The notes beneath the pieces are model-generated. The model was not told where the DNA came from, did no database searches, and was given only the letters and a program-made list of their open reading frames with translations. Both the position numbers and the translations under genes were made by a program. DNA of 64,000 nucleotides from Tubiluchus corallicola (taxonomy: Eukaryota; Priapulida; Priapulimorpha; Priapulimorphida; Tubiluchidae). The DNA is taken from positions 870,001-934,000 of the forward strand of contig JAQGDQ010000019.1 of the NCBI GenBank assembly GCA_030141605.1, in the 5' to 3' direction. Shown in pieces: positions 51,826-62,994 of the stretch (its first letter is position 1; each line of letters opens with the position of its first letter).

Positions 51826-54800
51826 GGCATACAATCCATTTGACAGGTGTTGCACCAATGCTGTAGCGGCAGCAGTTTATTACGGCTCTCTTGGAAGTCT
51901 TGATATCACTAAACACAGAAGAATCCAGCGTTCATTCCAATAAGCCGTTTTCACGAAAACACGCGTTTTGTTCAGCGCTTTAATGCTCCATAACCTTAGC
52001 TCTTAAATCAATAACTGTACGTGTACATATTGCCCAGATTTCAGCGTAGACAAACTTCGATGAACTACTCTTTGATTATAATGGATTCATCGGACGAAGA
52101 GTCTTGGTGTATCTGCTCATTGAGAAACTGTACAAATATTGTGATACCTGAGATTAGACGGTAGCTGCTGCTTGATAATTACAGCTAAATTTATATTTTT
52201 GCTCATTATTCATGACTTAACCTGCAGAGTTCACGGAAGTTTAAATGGCTATCGCTCTAGATTTAGAAACGTCGATACCTTGCTAAGTCCTGCCAAGGTG
52301 CTAAATTTACGAGTTAATCATTGCTGCATTAAACAAAAAATACATATTTTGTTGTGTAGATTAAAATGTAACATAGCTGGATTGCGTTTGACGTACTCAA
52401 GGGCCTTGCTTTTTAGGTCTTAGATTTTTGTTACGTTACCTTTCACTTGGAATCTGTCGCGTGTATAATTTCGCAAAAAGGTGGCGACGCTGCAATACAC
52501 CGTTAGCATCGCTGTCAGCAAACCACTAATTTTTAATAATAATTTGAACAAAAACGTCGATGGCAATGCTGTCGTTGCCAGTATAACTGCGAATCGTGAA
52601 CAAATGAAGAGAGGAAGGAGCGATTACACGAATTAATAAATGTTGTAAACAAACAGTTGTAGGATTGTCGAACTAAATATTAAACTATAACATTGTAGAC
52701 ATTTTAGCCGAATAATAAAACTTGATACGAGACACTGCATAGACTGGAAATCGTAGGTGCAACAAGGAATTCGGCCATTATTTCCAAGATCCTGTTTCGC
52801 ATTTCTCTACTAAATATCTTCCTTTGACGATTGCTGTAGTTTCCTAGTTAAGGTTCTCAGAGCCCAGGTCAATGTTTTCCTTGTCTAGTTTCCTCAATTC
52901 CTCCCCGATTTTGAAATGTCGTCTAGTAACGTTGTCGGCATTGTATTTTTTCATTGTAGTCCCTAAGCTTGCTGTTCTACAAGTTGCGATAACTAAATAC
53001 GTGACTAAATTGAGGTTGACGAGAGTGAAAGTCCGGATACCTCTTTTGTGTATATATTTGCCAAGAGCATTTTCAAGGGCAAACGCACGTGCTGCGTCGC
53101 TCAGTATTTGTAGTACGTAAAGATTCTACGGGCATATAAAGATTCCATGGCCTGCATGATAACCATGTTTGATAATTACAGTAATCACTATCAGTATTAT
53201 TTTATATCCCTGCAAAGCCGCACAATACATAACTTGTTAGTAGCCTTTATTATAAACTGTACCAAAAAAACTCGGACAATGACGAAACTTTAACGAGTCT
53301 TGGAACGCTTTTAAATTTAAAATTCGTCAAAGTTCGGATGTTTATCGTGAGAGAAATAGTTAGATGCAATATGGCAACCAGAATCGGCACTGCTTAACTA
53401 TGAGCACACAACAGCAGTTACTGTCCTCACCCCATACAATAAAACATAATATTATAAAGTATATAAGATACCAGTAAAGGTTAAGTCACTAAATTTTCAA
53501 ATAAATGCTTTTGCATGGAAACAGCATTTTCTGTATGGAAAGGCTAGGTCTGTATAATAATGTTTTGCAAACAATTGCGCGATAAAATCTCAACAACCTC
53601 ATTGCGAAGTGTACTGAGCTGTGAAATTTCCAATTCACTACATTTCCCGAACATTAACAAGCACTTTGACGTTAACTCGGGGAGGCAGGTAAGAGAACTC
53701 TCCGTGATTTATGGCATAAAACTAAAAGGCTTCTCTAACCTCGACGGAAATACTTCGAATCCATTTACGACGCTGCCGCGAGGTGGCTCTGCCATTGTTG
53801 TATGTCGAGACGTGCTCTAATGGCAATTAATAGTTTAAGAAGTCATAAATTATCCAACTTATTGCAGTGGGGTGTATGCAATCTTCACTATATGGAAATA
53901 GATATATAAAATTAATTTCTTACAAATATTGGTACATAGTAGTAAGTTTCACATTACTGCTACCTGGTAGTAGGCAAAAGATCTAACTAAAACAGAGGTG
54001 CCCTGAGTCCCAGACTCCCAGGCTATATAAATACTTCTTTTGTAATTTCCAGTTTTCTCAAATTTTCCAATATTTCAGTTTTCATCTACTAGTTTTGTCA
54101 GCGTAATTTTCAGTGATGATTGTTAAAAAACAAAATTTTTCTAATTGCAATCAAACGAAGAAAAAACATTTATTTCATCGAACTTGTATTCGATTAATAT
54201 ATCGAATCTTCATCATGGTTCTTCTGGTTCGCATTCACTCGCAATTGAACATCAGTTTGATTTACATCTAAATGTGGAAGTGAATCATTGAAACTGATCT
54301 TGCTTGCTTACTTTCATCGTGTCACCTCTAAGCGCATCACAATTTGTTTTTACTCAGAAACGAAAAATTTGGAATTTGTGAAGATGTGAAGATGAAAAAA
54401 ATCATATTAAATGTACGTTACAATTTTAAAACTTATCTGTTTCAATTCCATTGTTATGATTAATTCTACGTACAGTGTATTCGCTTACTGCATTATTATT
54501 CTGTAATGTATGCAGGTATGTTGCCATATTTTAGATTGAACTTGGGAACAGAAATAGCAGAACATATTGACAATTGTGAAAACAGTAGAATTTCTGTGCT
54601 GTGATATTGAGATGAACCAGGTTAGATTATTCTTGCATTATTACACATCTAACAGCAAACATATCACAATCAGCCGCTGGATAAATATTTGATGGGCAAA
54701 CCAACGTAACTGGCTTTTGATGCTTTGAATTTGTGAGTGTCTGCGAGACTGTCAGGCTGACTGTCACAACAGCCGACGACAGAACGGTTACGTAATAAGA

Positions 54801-55511
54801 AACCGTTTCTTATACGTTTTTTAATCACGAGAAAGCAATTTTCATTGTACAGTGGATGTATGATATGACATAGACTTACGTGCTATTATTGTGAATGACA
54901 TTGTCCAGTTGCACAAGTACCAGTAGTTAGCTGCATTTCATACTCTCTAGGGATACCATGGGCATTTATCTCATTATCAGTTGTAACACAGCTGCCTATA
55001 GTTAGAAGTCAGCATCAGTTGCTGCTTGAGCACTAGCTGTACCCGAGCCGAAGTTAATATACAACAGTCGAACACACGAACTTGTCCAAAATATGACTCG
55101 TTTTAATATTTTTGACGTAATGCTATACTAAGTTAAAGAGTACGTAACCATTGTATTCAAACACATTGTAGACCTACGCATGACATGGATAAACTATATG
55201 AGTGTCAGTTAAAATTAACTTGAAATGCAGTGAGGGAACACCGTACCGTCTTCAAAACAGAGTAAGGAAACGCGCTTTTACTTAAGAAATGCTCGTATTC
55301 CCTCACGGCATCGCACCACTGGTAACAAATAACATCAATTCAGCTATTTATTACATTATTATTGGTTAAAATTTTTGTTGTTAGGTTATGCGTTTTGTGG
55401 TGTTACAGTATGCATTAAACTTCGGATTACTAGAATATGCGTTTTGCGGGTTTTACATTATGCGTTGGTTTTTTATTACATTATCAGCTAATTTTATTTT
55501 AATTTCATTAC
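51826..55511. other. non-coding stretch left of the retrotransposon
   Basis: No gene recognised. The 86-codon + frame at 53560-53820 has no known motif. Near 55340-55511 the phrase 'ttacattat' recurs five or so times, and the phrase cattatcagttgtaaca at about 54971 is found again at about 61216 on the far side of the retrotransposon. Confidence 0.45.
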
Positions 55512-55516
55512 ATTAT

Positions 55517-55850
55517 TAAATAACTATGGAAGTTTTTGCTGAATCGATCAAAGTGGTTTATTTACGATATTGCAGTAATGATCAGGCTGAAATAACAACA
55601 ACAAAATAATTACATATAATACTGCCATACCGCATAGAGCGTAAGTACAAATATAAATGTATCGAATTATACTAATTTAATAATTGTTCCTTTAATCACA
55701 AAAGTATAACTGCAAATAATATACCGTTCTAAATGTTAAACATCTGCTTAACGCTGCATGGAGTTCTTATAGTTAAACGTGCTAAAAATTGCCTCCTGGC
55801 AAACAGCAATACGGGTGCTCTTCATATGCTGAAATCTTCGAGATCCTCTA
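55517..55850 (-). repeat. 3' LTR
   Basis: 334 bp, identical by eye to 60784-61117 except T at 55576 against C at 60843 (+ strand). The polypurine tract adjoins it at 55851. The second ORF of the element runs about 100 nt into this LTR before stopping at 55748. Confidence 0.96.
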
Positions 55851-57619
55851 TCCCCCCCTAAGTCTTGGACGGAGGTAGCATACGTCGAAGACTGATAACT
55901 GACCAAATTACCAGACATATCAAAGTCTTTGTGCCACTCAGGAGTTGTCCTCTGCCGAGTTGAACGACGTAGTGGTATGACTGGGTTGGGTGGAGCTGAT
56001 GCAGTCGAAGGGGAGTCAATGGACATATCAACTGGTTTGGAATTGTCTGGTATGGTAGTTAGTGGCATATGTGAGGGTGTGCTGAGGTTAGGGAGAGGGT
56101 CCTCTGGTCCAACAGGTTTATCTGTTTGTTTGAAATCCATGTGTTTGGGTGACTGTAACATTGAATTATTAGGGCGTTGGTATGTTTTAGGTGGCAAAGT
56201 GGCTGATGTTGCAGGTTTCTCAGCTGGTAAGCATCTGTCATTGTAAGCAAGGTCAGTATCAATAGAGATACTGGGGCGTGGTGGATGAATTGGTTCATAT
56301 TTCCGAAGAAACCGTCTATTCCGAAGTGTTACTCGGCCCGAGCCATCCACCTTGATGACATATTGGTCATACTGACGGACTTCAATGACTATACCAGACT
56401 TGTCCCATTTGGTAGGATGATCACCAGTCTGGTTTTGTAAATGTACCTTGTCACCAACAACTAGTGGGGGTAGGCGTTTTGTGTGTTCAGTCCACCGTTC
56501 AGATGCTTTCATGTGTCTGTTACGCAAGGCTTCTTCTCGGGCTAGTAGTGATTCCTGCCAAGTGTTATGAGGTTGGTAGCGACCGGGTATTATAGGGATG
56601 AAATCTCGTATAGGGCGGCCAAACAGACACTGGGCAGGTGAGAGCTTGGTATCTCTGTCTGGGCAGTTTCTGTACTGCAGGATTGCTCGTTGAAACAAGT
56701 CTGTATCAAGGTCTCCCTGGGGGCCAGTATTATTCATAATCATGCGCTTAACGGTCTTAACACCTAATTCGGCTCTGCAATTGCTGTGAGGAAAGGCAAC
56801 TGAAGAGAGACGATGATGGACACCCCAGTCTGAAAAAAACTGGCGTGTTTGGAATGAAATAAATTCTGGGCCACCATCTGAGGCCAGTTCTTCAGCAATG
56901 CCGTAAGTGACAAAAACTCGGCGGAGGCAGGCAATGAGACCAGTGGCCCCAATTGGAGAACGTTCGACAATGGGCCAGTTGGAATAACGGTCAACAACAA
57001 CGAGGTAGTAGACGCCCTTGTAATGAAAGAAGTCAGCGCAGATGCACTGAAATGGGTATACTGGCATAACTGGAGGAACGGGCGGTGCTGCAGGTTGTGA
57101 AGGTGCAATACGGTTGCATTCTTGGCAACGACTTCGAAGTGCCGATATGGCTGTCGTTATGCCTGGCCAGAATACTGATGATTCTGCGCGAGAAATCATG
57201 GATGAGACCCCTTGGTGTGCTGCATGGAGTGATGAAAGCACAGTGTCACGTAGGCATGGGGGAATAACAATGCGCTCTTTATAAAGAATAACACCATCGA
57301 TGGTATGGAGGTGTTCCCTGAACTGGTAATACTCACGTATTGGAGCTGGGAACTCTTGACGTGCCTCTGGCATGTTAGTTTCTATGATGTCTCTTAATAA
57401 GTTCATGGTGGTGTCACTTGTTGTAGCAACTCGGACCATATCCCATGTCACTGATTTGAAGTTTGCAAGCTTTGTGGCAGCTGAACATATTAAGGATGTC
57501 TCAAAGGAATCTGAAGGCGTTTCCTGACAACGAATACCTTCCAAAAAGAAAGTAGGTAGGTTTGGCAAGGTAATATTAGTGTCCTGTCCAATTGTGGCAA
57601 TGTCGTCAGGCAGAGGCAT
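55748..57619 (-). CDS. retrotransposon integrase ORF
   Basis: 623 codons from the first Met; the open frame probably begins further upstream because RNase H is cut off at the end of the previous ORF. Visible: zinc-binding HHCC module (H132, H135, C165, C168), the integrase core with the DDE triad at about D196, D248 and E284 (ADFFHY, SDGGPEF, NCRAE), and the C-terminal DNA-binding part with [19 protein letters not shown] and [11 protein letters not shown] proline/serine-rich tail follows and ends inside the 3' LTR. The catalytic residues are intact. It joins viral-type cDNA into the host genome in active members of the family. It is separated from the protease-RT ORF by a single change of frame. 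Confidence 0.95.
   Translation of the reverse strand: MPLPDDIATIGQDTNITLPNLPTFFLEGIRCQETPSDSFETSLICSAATKLANFKSVTWDMVRVATTSDTTMNLLRDIIETNMPEARQEFPAPIREYYQFREHLHTIDGVILYKERIVIPPCLRDTVLSSLHAAHQGVSSMISRAESSVFWPGITTAISALRSRCQECNRIAPSQPAAPPVPPVMPVYPFQCICADFFHYKGVYYLVVVDRYSNWPIVERSPIGATGLIACLRRVFVTYGIAEELASDGGPEFISFQTRQFFSDWGVHHRLSSVAFPHSNCRAELGVKTVKRMIMNNTGPQGDLDTDLFQRAILQYRNCPDRDTKLSPAQCLFGRPIRDFIPIIPGRYQPHNTWQESLLAREEALRNRHMKASERWTEHTKRLPPLVVGDKVHLQNQTGDHPTKWDKSGIVIEVRQYDQYVIKVDGSGRVTLRNRRFLRKYEPIHPPRPSISIDTDLAYNDRCLPAEKPATSATLPPKTYQRPNNSMLQSPKHMDFKQTDKPVGPEDPLPNLSTPSHMPLTTIPDNSKPVDMSIDSPSTASAPPNPVIPLRRSTRQRTTPEWHKDFDMSGNLVSYQSSTYATSVQDLGGDRGSRRFQHMKSTRIAVCQEAIFSTFNYKNSMQR
55851..55860 (-). promoter_or_regulatory. 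polypurine tract of the retrotransposon
   Basis: The minus strand reads TAGGGGGGGA immediately before the 3' LTR, the expected place for the plus-strand DNA primer. It supports the LTR border and the minus orientation. Confidence 0.85.
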
Positions 57620-57729
57620 ATCACCAGCATGGCCAGGGCAAGACGGGTGTCGAGAGATGCCATCTGCAGCTCGATGTTTTGCTCCAGGGACATGTATGAC
57701 CTGGAATTTGAAACGGAGCGTCTTTTCCT

Positions 57730-60700
57730 TCAGATTCCTAAGGCGAGGTTGGGCATGTCATCAAGGGATCTGTTGCTGAAGATCTTGAGCAATGGTTTGT
57801 GGTCCACTGCAATAGTCAGGTTTGTACAACCCAGGACGAAGTACCTAGCTTTTTGAAGGGCATCTGCCACTGCTAGGGCTTCACCTTCGACTGGGGCATA
57901 TCGCGATTCTGCTGGTGTGGTGAATCGGCTACCCACAAGAGCGATTTTCCACCCAGTACGGCAACAAAAAGGAGTTGATTTGGGGCATTTGCAGTGTTTT
58001 TGCAGCAGCCAAAAGCCAATGCCTGATTTTGACCAATCAGTGGCCAAGCATGTCGGCCGTGTTTTATCGAAAATTCGAACACCGTCTTCTATTTCCTGAA
58101 CAATGAGTGCCTTGGATTCATTAAATATCTCATCTAGTTGTGCATTCCATGTGAATGGAGTCCCGGGTTTCAGGAGTGCACGGAAGGGAAGCATTCGGTC
58201 AGCCATACTGAAAGCATAACTAACTTGGTTTATTACGCCGAACCAGGATCGAACATCGGTGATGTTTTTTGGAGTGGGAAATTCTAGTATAGCTTGGAGA
58301 TATCGCCGACAAGGGCGGACACTATTGGGTGTAATTTCGAATCCTGCAAATTCGACTGTGTCTTCAGCAAAGATAAACTTGTCAGGATTAAGAGTGATGC
58401 CATGACGGCCACATATGTCAAGCCATTCTATTGCCTGGAAAAAGCTTTCTTTGATTGTAGGTGACCAGAGGAGTGTGTCATCAATACATTTTGTGTGATG
58501 GGGTACGTGTGACACGATCTCGTCATAGCGTCTTGAGTAACCATCACCCGAAGCAATGTAACCCTGAGGGGCTGTTTTGTAGCGATATCGGCCCCACGGA
58601 GTGATAAATGTAGTAAGATGGCGGTCCTCTGCACGGATTGGGACACTGTGGTAGCCATTCCAGGCATCAAGTACTGTTTTCTTCATGTTTGGGGGTACAG
58701 ATCTTGCCTGCAGAAATGGTGACTGGGTGTGGTGGGTTTCTCTTGTGGCATGAGCATTTAGGGCTTGAAAGTCAACGGTTCTGCGGGGTTGGCCGTTTTT
58801 CTTGGGGCATACAATCATTCGATGGCACCAAGTGACAGGTTCGCCAATGGGGACAGGTTCCAAGACTCCTAGGTGGACGTCACGATCTATATCTGCTTTG
58901 ACTTGTTTCTGCCAATGCAAGGCGACTGGGATGGGGTTGTGATGTGCCACGGGGGTGGCATCAGAATTCACCATGAGTTTCAAAGGGGGCCCTTCCATAA
59001 GTGGGAGAGGTTGGTGCTCACATATGTTGAATGTGCTTGCCTTGTAAGTGTCGAGGAGGTACTGTCTCAGTTTTGGCAAATTTTCTTGCGTTGGTGAAAA
59101 TGGCAGTTGGGAGGGTGGTGTAGGTGGCAGCTGTCGTCGTGGACAGTGGCACTCAGATGTCAAACCACTACTGTTTTGTTGGGGTTTTGATATGTCATGT
59201 GTCTCAGATGAAGTGCTGTTTGATGATGATATCTCTAGTGTGTTGCACACCTCACCAATCGTTGGAAAGCTTTCTGTGATCATTCCGAGTGCAATACAAG
59301 CTTCGCGGCTAATGTACAATTTGTTTGAAGTATCGGTGACATATACGATCTGCCTGGTTTCCAGTTGTTTGCCAGTCGTAGATGTACCAGTGAATCTTAG
59401 GATAGCAGCACCAAGGATGTTGACTCCACGATCATTAGCAGCTTGCATGCGCATGGTGACAGGTATAAGATGTTGCTCTGATATGCCTATGCGAGTGAGC
59501 ATTTTAAGGCTGCACAAGCAACTCTGGCATCCGGTGTCTGCAATTGCTGAAATTATACAAGAATTTGGTTGTCTGCCACAGCGAAAGCCAAGGGCTGTGT
59601 AGTCGCTTGGGTTTATTGACATGCGCAGTGTAACAAATGGTTGAGGCTTCGATGGTTGGCGTAGCCAACTATTACACATCTGGTCATATAGGTGATGACT
59701 AAGGGGAACTGTATGACGTCTATTTTTGTCATGTACGTGTGATGTAAATGAACACAATGTATCGAACACAGCTCCCTGTTCACCCAGTGAGGTGGATTGT
59801 TCACGACCTCTGTCACGGTCTGGAGCAGCATGTTTTGGCTTATTTCTAGATCTACATACCGGAGCAAAATGGTTTCTGCGACTGCAATATGTACAGGTTT
59901 TGCCGAAAGCTGGACATTTGTCCTGTCGTAATTTAAAATCAGAACCACTTCCATGACCGTGTCTTCCGCAGTGGCTGCATGGTTCGGATGTTTTATCTTT
60001 GGCTAGATTGCTTGTTGTTCGTCTGTATGAGCTACGCACTGCTTCAGCATTGTGGGTATCGAAGAGTTTTGAAGCAGATCGTTTTCCAGATTCTCTGCTT
60101 TCAATTAGCATTAATAATTCTTCGATATCCATGACTTGATTTTTGTCGCCGAGAATGTCCAGTTGGATTTCTGGATCTGCAATGCCGCGTGTGATACAGT
60201 CACGAATTATTTCGTTGGTATAGCTGACACTGGTGTCGCACTCGGGACATGTCACTTCATAATTGCAGATGCCGGCTTGTCCTCGTAGACGGGCGCAGAA
60301 TGCACGGATAGGTTCTTCACGGTCTTGTCGCATATCATGCAATGCTACACGAGCCACCATGGTGTTCTCAACGCGAACAGCGAGCTTTTTGATAGCATTA
60401 AGAACTACATCTTCTGCTTTGCCACTGAGACTGCCACCAGCAGAACGAGTGAGATCTTTGCGTAACGCTTCATCGCAACATTCTAATAATTGAATTACTC
60501 TGTCTTTACCAGTGATACCAGTGGCATCTACATATTCTTGCCAACGTGTGGTAAAATATGCCCATTCTTCGCTGGTACCGGCGGCAGATACAGTAGGCCT
60601 TTTCACTTTTTCAATTTTCGCAGTTGGAGCAGAATGTGCGGGTGGTGCCGCCTCTGTGTTCGTGGCGTGACTACCACGATGTATTTGCAGGAGTTCGAGA

Positions 60701-60768
60701 ACGATAGCCTCCGACAAGTCCTCTGTTGCATAATTGCAGCCAGTAATTGGGCACTGAACAATTGGCAT
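57730..60768 (-). CDS. retrotransposon gag-protease-RT-RNase H ORF
   Basis: 1012 codons. Residues 1-260 are gag-like with no clear capsid motif. A zinc-knuckle-like cluster lies at about 264-305 ([26 protein letters not shown]). The protease active site is DTG at 411-413. Reverse transcriptase occupies about 615-830 with DFQALN, the HSVPI and [13 protein letters not shown] blocks and a catalytic box CIDD (761-764) in place of the common YVDD/YLDD. RNase H starts near 905 ([13 protein letters not shown]) and breaks off at residue 1012, soon after [11 protein letters not shown]. Gag and pol are one frame with no separating frameshift. The ATG at 60768 is only 15 nt inside the 5' LTR. Closest remembered relatives are Gypsy-type polyproteins abundant in cnidarian genomes. 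Confidence 0.95.
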   Translation of the reverse strand: MPIVQCPITGCNYATEDLSEAIVLELLQIHRGSHATNTEAAPPAHSAPTAKIEKVKRPTVSAAGTSEEWAYFTTRWQEYVDATGITGKDRVIQLLECCDEALRKDLTRSAGGSLSGKAEDVVLNAIKKLAVRVENTMVARVALHDMRQDREEPIRAFCARLRGQAGICNYEVTCPECDTSVSYTNEIIRDCITRGIADPEIQLDILGDKNQVMDIEELLMLIESRESGKRSASKLFDTHNAEAVRSSYRRTTSNLAKDKTSEPCSHCGRHGHGSGSDFKLRQDKCPAFGKTCTYCSRRNHFAPVCRSRNKPKHAAPDRDRGREQSTSLGEQGAVFDTLCSFTSHVHDKNRRHTVPLSHHLYDQMCNSWLRQPSKPQPFVTLRMSINPSDYTALGFRCGRQPNSCIISAIADTGCQSCLCSLKMLTRIGISEQHLIPVTMRMQAANDRGVNILGAAILRFTGTSTTGKQLETRQIVYVTDTSNKLYISREACIALGMITESFPTIGEVCNTLEISSSNSTSSETHDISKPQQNSSGLTSECHCPRRQLPPTPPSQLPFSPTQENLPKLRQYLLDTYKASTFNICEHQPLPLMEGPPLKLMVNSDATPVAHHNPIPVALHWQKQVKADIDRDVHLGVLEPVPIGEPVTWCHRMIVCPKKNGQPRRTVDFQALNAHATRETHHTQSPFLQARSVPPNMKKTVLDAWNGYHSVPIRAEDRHLTTFITPWGRYRYKTAPQGYIASGDGYSRRYDEIVSHVPHHTKCIDDTLLWSPTIKESFFQAIEWLDICGRHGITLNPDKFIFAEDTVEFAGFEITPNSVRPCRRYLQAILEFPTPKNITDVRSWFGVINQVSYAFSMADRMLPFRALLKPGTPFTWNAQLDEIFNESKALIVQEIEDGVRIFDKTRPTCLATDWSKSGIGFWLLQKHCKCPKSTPFCCRTGWKIALVGSRFTTPAESRYAPVEGEALAVADALQKARYFVLGCTNLTIAVDHKPLLKIFSNRSLDDMPNLALGI

Positions 60769-60783
60769 TCTTCCGCCTGATCA

Positions 60784-61117
60784 TAAATAACTATGGAAGT
60801 TTTTGCTGAATCGATCAAAGTGGTTTATTTACGATATTGCAGCAATGATCAGGCTGAAATAACAACAACAAAATAATTACATATAATACTGCCATACCGC
60901 ATAGAGCGTAAGTACAAATATAAATGTATCGAATTATACTAATTTAATAATTGTTCCTTTAATCACAAAAGTATAACTGCAAATAATATACCGTTCTAAA
61001 TGTTAAACATCTGCTTAACGCTGCATGGAGTTCTTATAGTTAAACGTGCTAAAAATTGCCTCCTGGCAAACAGCAATACGGGTGCTCTTCATATGCTGAA
61101 ATCTTCGAGATCCTCTA
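60784..61117 (-). repeat. 5' LTR
   Basis: 334 bp partner of 55517-55850. On the minus strand it carries an AATAAA near its 3' part (in CGTAAATAAACCAC), usable as poly(A) signal. The first ORF starts 15 nt beyond it. Confidence 0.96.
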
Positions 61118-61122
61118 ATTAT

Positions 61123-62380
61123 TGATTCGTTATTATATTATCATTTTTATGTTGATTTTTACTGCACTGTGAGTTGATCTTTTTTTCTGTGTCACAATAA
61201 TGGGCGTTTATTACATTATCAGTTGTAACAACGCACCTGCAAGTTTTTATTGAAAACTAAAATCTGCACACTGTAGAATACGCTTGCAGTATTTAGCAAT
61301 AACGACTTTGAGCATGAATATAAATTTGAGCATGAATATAAATTTTGCTCTTAACTAATTATAGCATGGAAAAGCTAAACGCAAAAATGTATTTACTATG
61401 GAATAATCATAGCTACCACTGATTGTGCCAAAACTGGTTAGTTGGATCTAATTTTACGTTTGGTTTCTCAAGTGCTTGAAGTTAGCAATGGCTTCCTGAA
61501 TAAATTGACATTTAACACAATATCAGTAATAGTGTATGGCGGCAACATATTCTAAATTCTCCACAGTACAGCTCTAAATTATCGCAGAATGTAGGTGCTT
61601 AGCAGATATCGACATTGTATTTAATATATTTATCAAAGATAGAGTAAATAATTATTTTGTTATAAACAAGTGCATATAGTATCACAACGGCTGCCGGGAT
61701 TTATAACAAGTTGAAGTTGACATCCAAGAAACTACACAGAAATGCGGAAGAGGCGGTGTAGTCCTATCGCCGTTAGGTAATTTTATAATTTCACCAGAAT
61801 TGAAATACAGCATGATTATCCTTTAGTTAAAGTCTCTCTCCTGCGTTGTTCAGGATCAATGTTGTAGCTGAATTGTTTTATGGAGACCGCGGGCCACGTA
61901 ATCGTGTGTTTTATGGTTTGGTCGTATGACGGTAAAATTGTTCAGTCGCTGTACAAATAACTTCTGTGCTGTAAACTCTCTTAAGTTCAGCACGTTTGCT
62001 TCATTGCCCAGTAAGAACTGTCATTCGTTCTCTTTCATTTGCTGTTATCCGCAAGGTCTGTCAAGCCACAAAAATCCCGGCGATTAAGTTCGCTGTTTGT
62101 TTCTGTCAAGAAACATAATTTTCTTTAATCATCTAAAACGACCCTTTGCGTCTGATGTAGCAGCTGCTAAACGTTGAACTGCTACTGTTGCTACTGATAA
62201 AAAAGTTTCACCTAGTTTTTTACAATAACAATTAACAATGTTTTCATGACGTCCCAGTTAGTTTAAACACATAAAAAGAATAATATATAGGACCGTTGTC
62301 AGCCAGCTGACTCGAATTTGATACTGTGCTTAGTGAAGCATTTTCTTTTTGCGACTTGAACCACGCCAAACAAACTTACT
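61123..62380. other. non-coding stretch right of the retrotransposon
   Basis: AT-rich. A small tandem duplication ('gagcatgaatataaattt' twice) lies at 61312-61345. No gene or RNA recognised. Confidence 0.45.
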
Positions 62381-62994
62381 GCGATTGTAGCTATGGCTGC
62401 TGCTGCTATTACCACTTTGATAGCAAGCTTCCTAGTCTAGGCCCAAATCCTGAAAAAGGTGCTTCTATTTTCTAAGCTCTAGGGACGTTTTTTTAGAAAG
62501 CGGGCAATACAGCCAGTTTTATCTTAAAAAAGTTGTTGCGAAAATGGTCAAAAGCGCAAAAAAAACAAAATGGCTGCAAAGTTTTTGCTTAAACAATGTA
62601 AATGAAAACAAGTTCCCAGAACAGTAATATTAAGAAGTGATGACGACATTTATTACAGTGCCTTTGTAACCCATTTCTGTTACTTTTGCGATTGTAGCTA
62701 TGGCTGCTGCTGCTATTACCACTTTGATAGCAAGCTTCCTAGTCTAGGCCCAAATCCTGAAAAAGGTGCTTCTATTTTCTAAGCTCTAGGGACGTTTTTT
62801 TAGAAAGCGGGCAATACAGCCAGTTTTATCTTAAAAAAGTTGTTGCGAAAATGGTCAAAAGCGCAAAAAAAACAAAATGGCTGCAAAGTTTTTGCTTAAA
62901 CAATGTAAATGAAAACAAGTTCCCAGAACAGTAATATTAAGAAGTGATGACGACATTTATTACAGTGCCTTTGTAACCCATTTCTGTTACTTTT
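62381..62994 (+). repeat. 307 bp perfect-looking tandem duplication
   Basis: The 307 bp unit from GCGATTGTAGCTATGGCTGC to TTCTGTTACTTTT occurs twice head to tail (62381-62687 and 62688-62994) with no difference noticed. The unit contains AAAATGG words that continue in the following sequence. No coding frame spans it. Confidence 0.95.

Larger units (their letters stand above)
55512..61122 (-). mobile_element. young Gypsy/Ty3-type LTR retrotransposon, near-complete
   Basis: The element spans 55517-61117 on the minus strand, flanked by a 5 bp target duplication ATTAT (55512-55516 and 61118-61122). The 334 bp LTRs differ, by eye, at a single base. Order from the 5' LTR: gag-like region with a Cys/His knuckle, aspartic protease, reverse transcriptase, RNase H (first ORF), then integrase and a C-terminal tail (second ORF), the protease-RT-RH-INT order of Gypsy/Metaviridae. 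A polypurine tract precedes the 3' LTR. The main visible damage is one frame change near 57.73 kb within the RNase H/linker region. LTR ends are TA...TA instead of the usual TG...CA. Confidence 0.96.

Noticed and set aside
53560-53820. 86-codon plus-strand frame
   Set aside because: No recognisable motif, splice context or repeat relation.
55929-60780. Many plus-strand frames of 60-184 codons opposite the retrotransposon
   Set aside because: They are shadows of the two long minus-strand pol frames.
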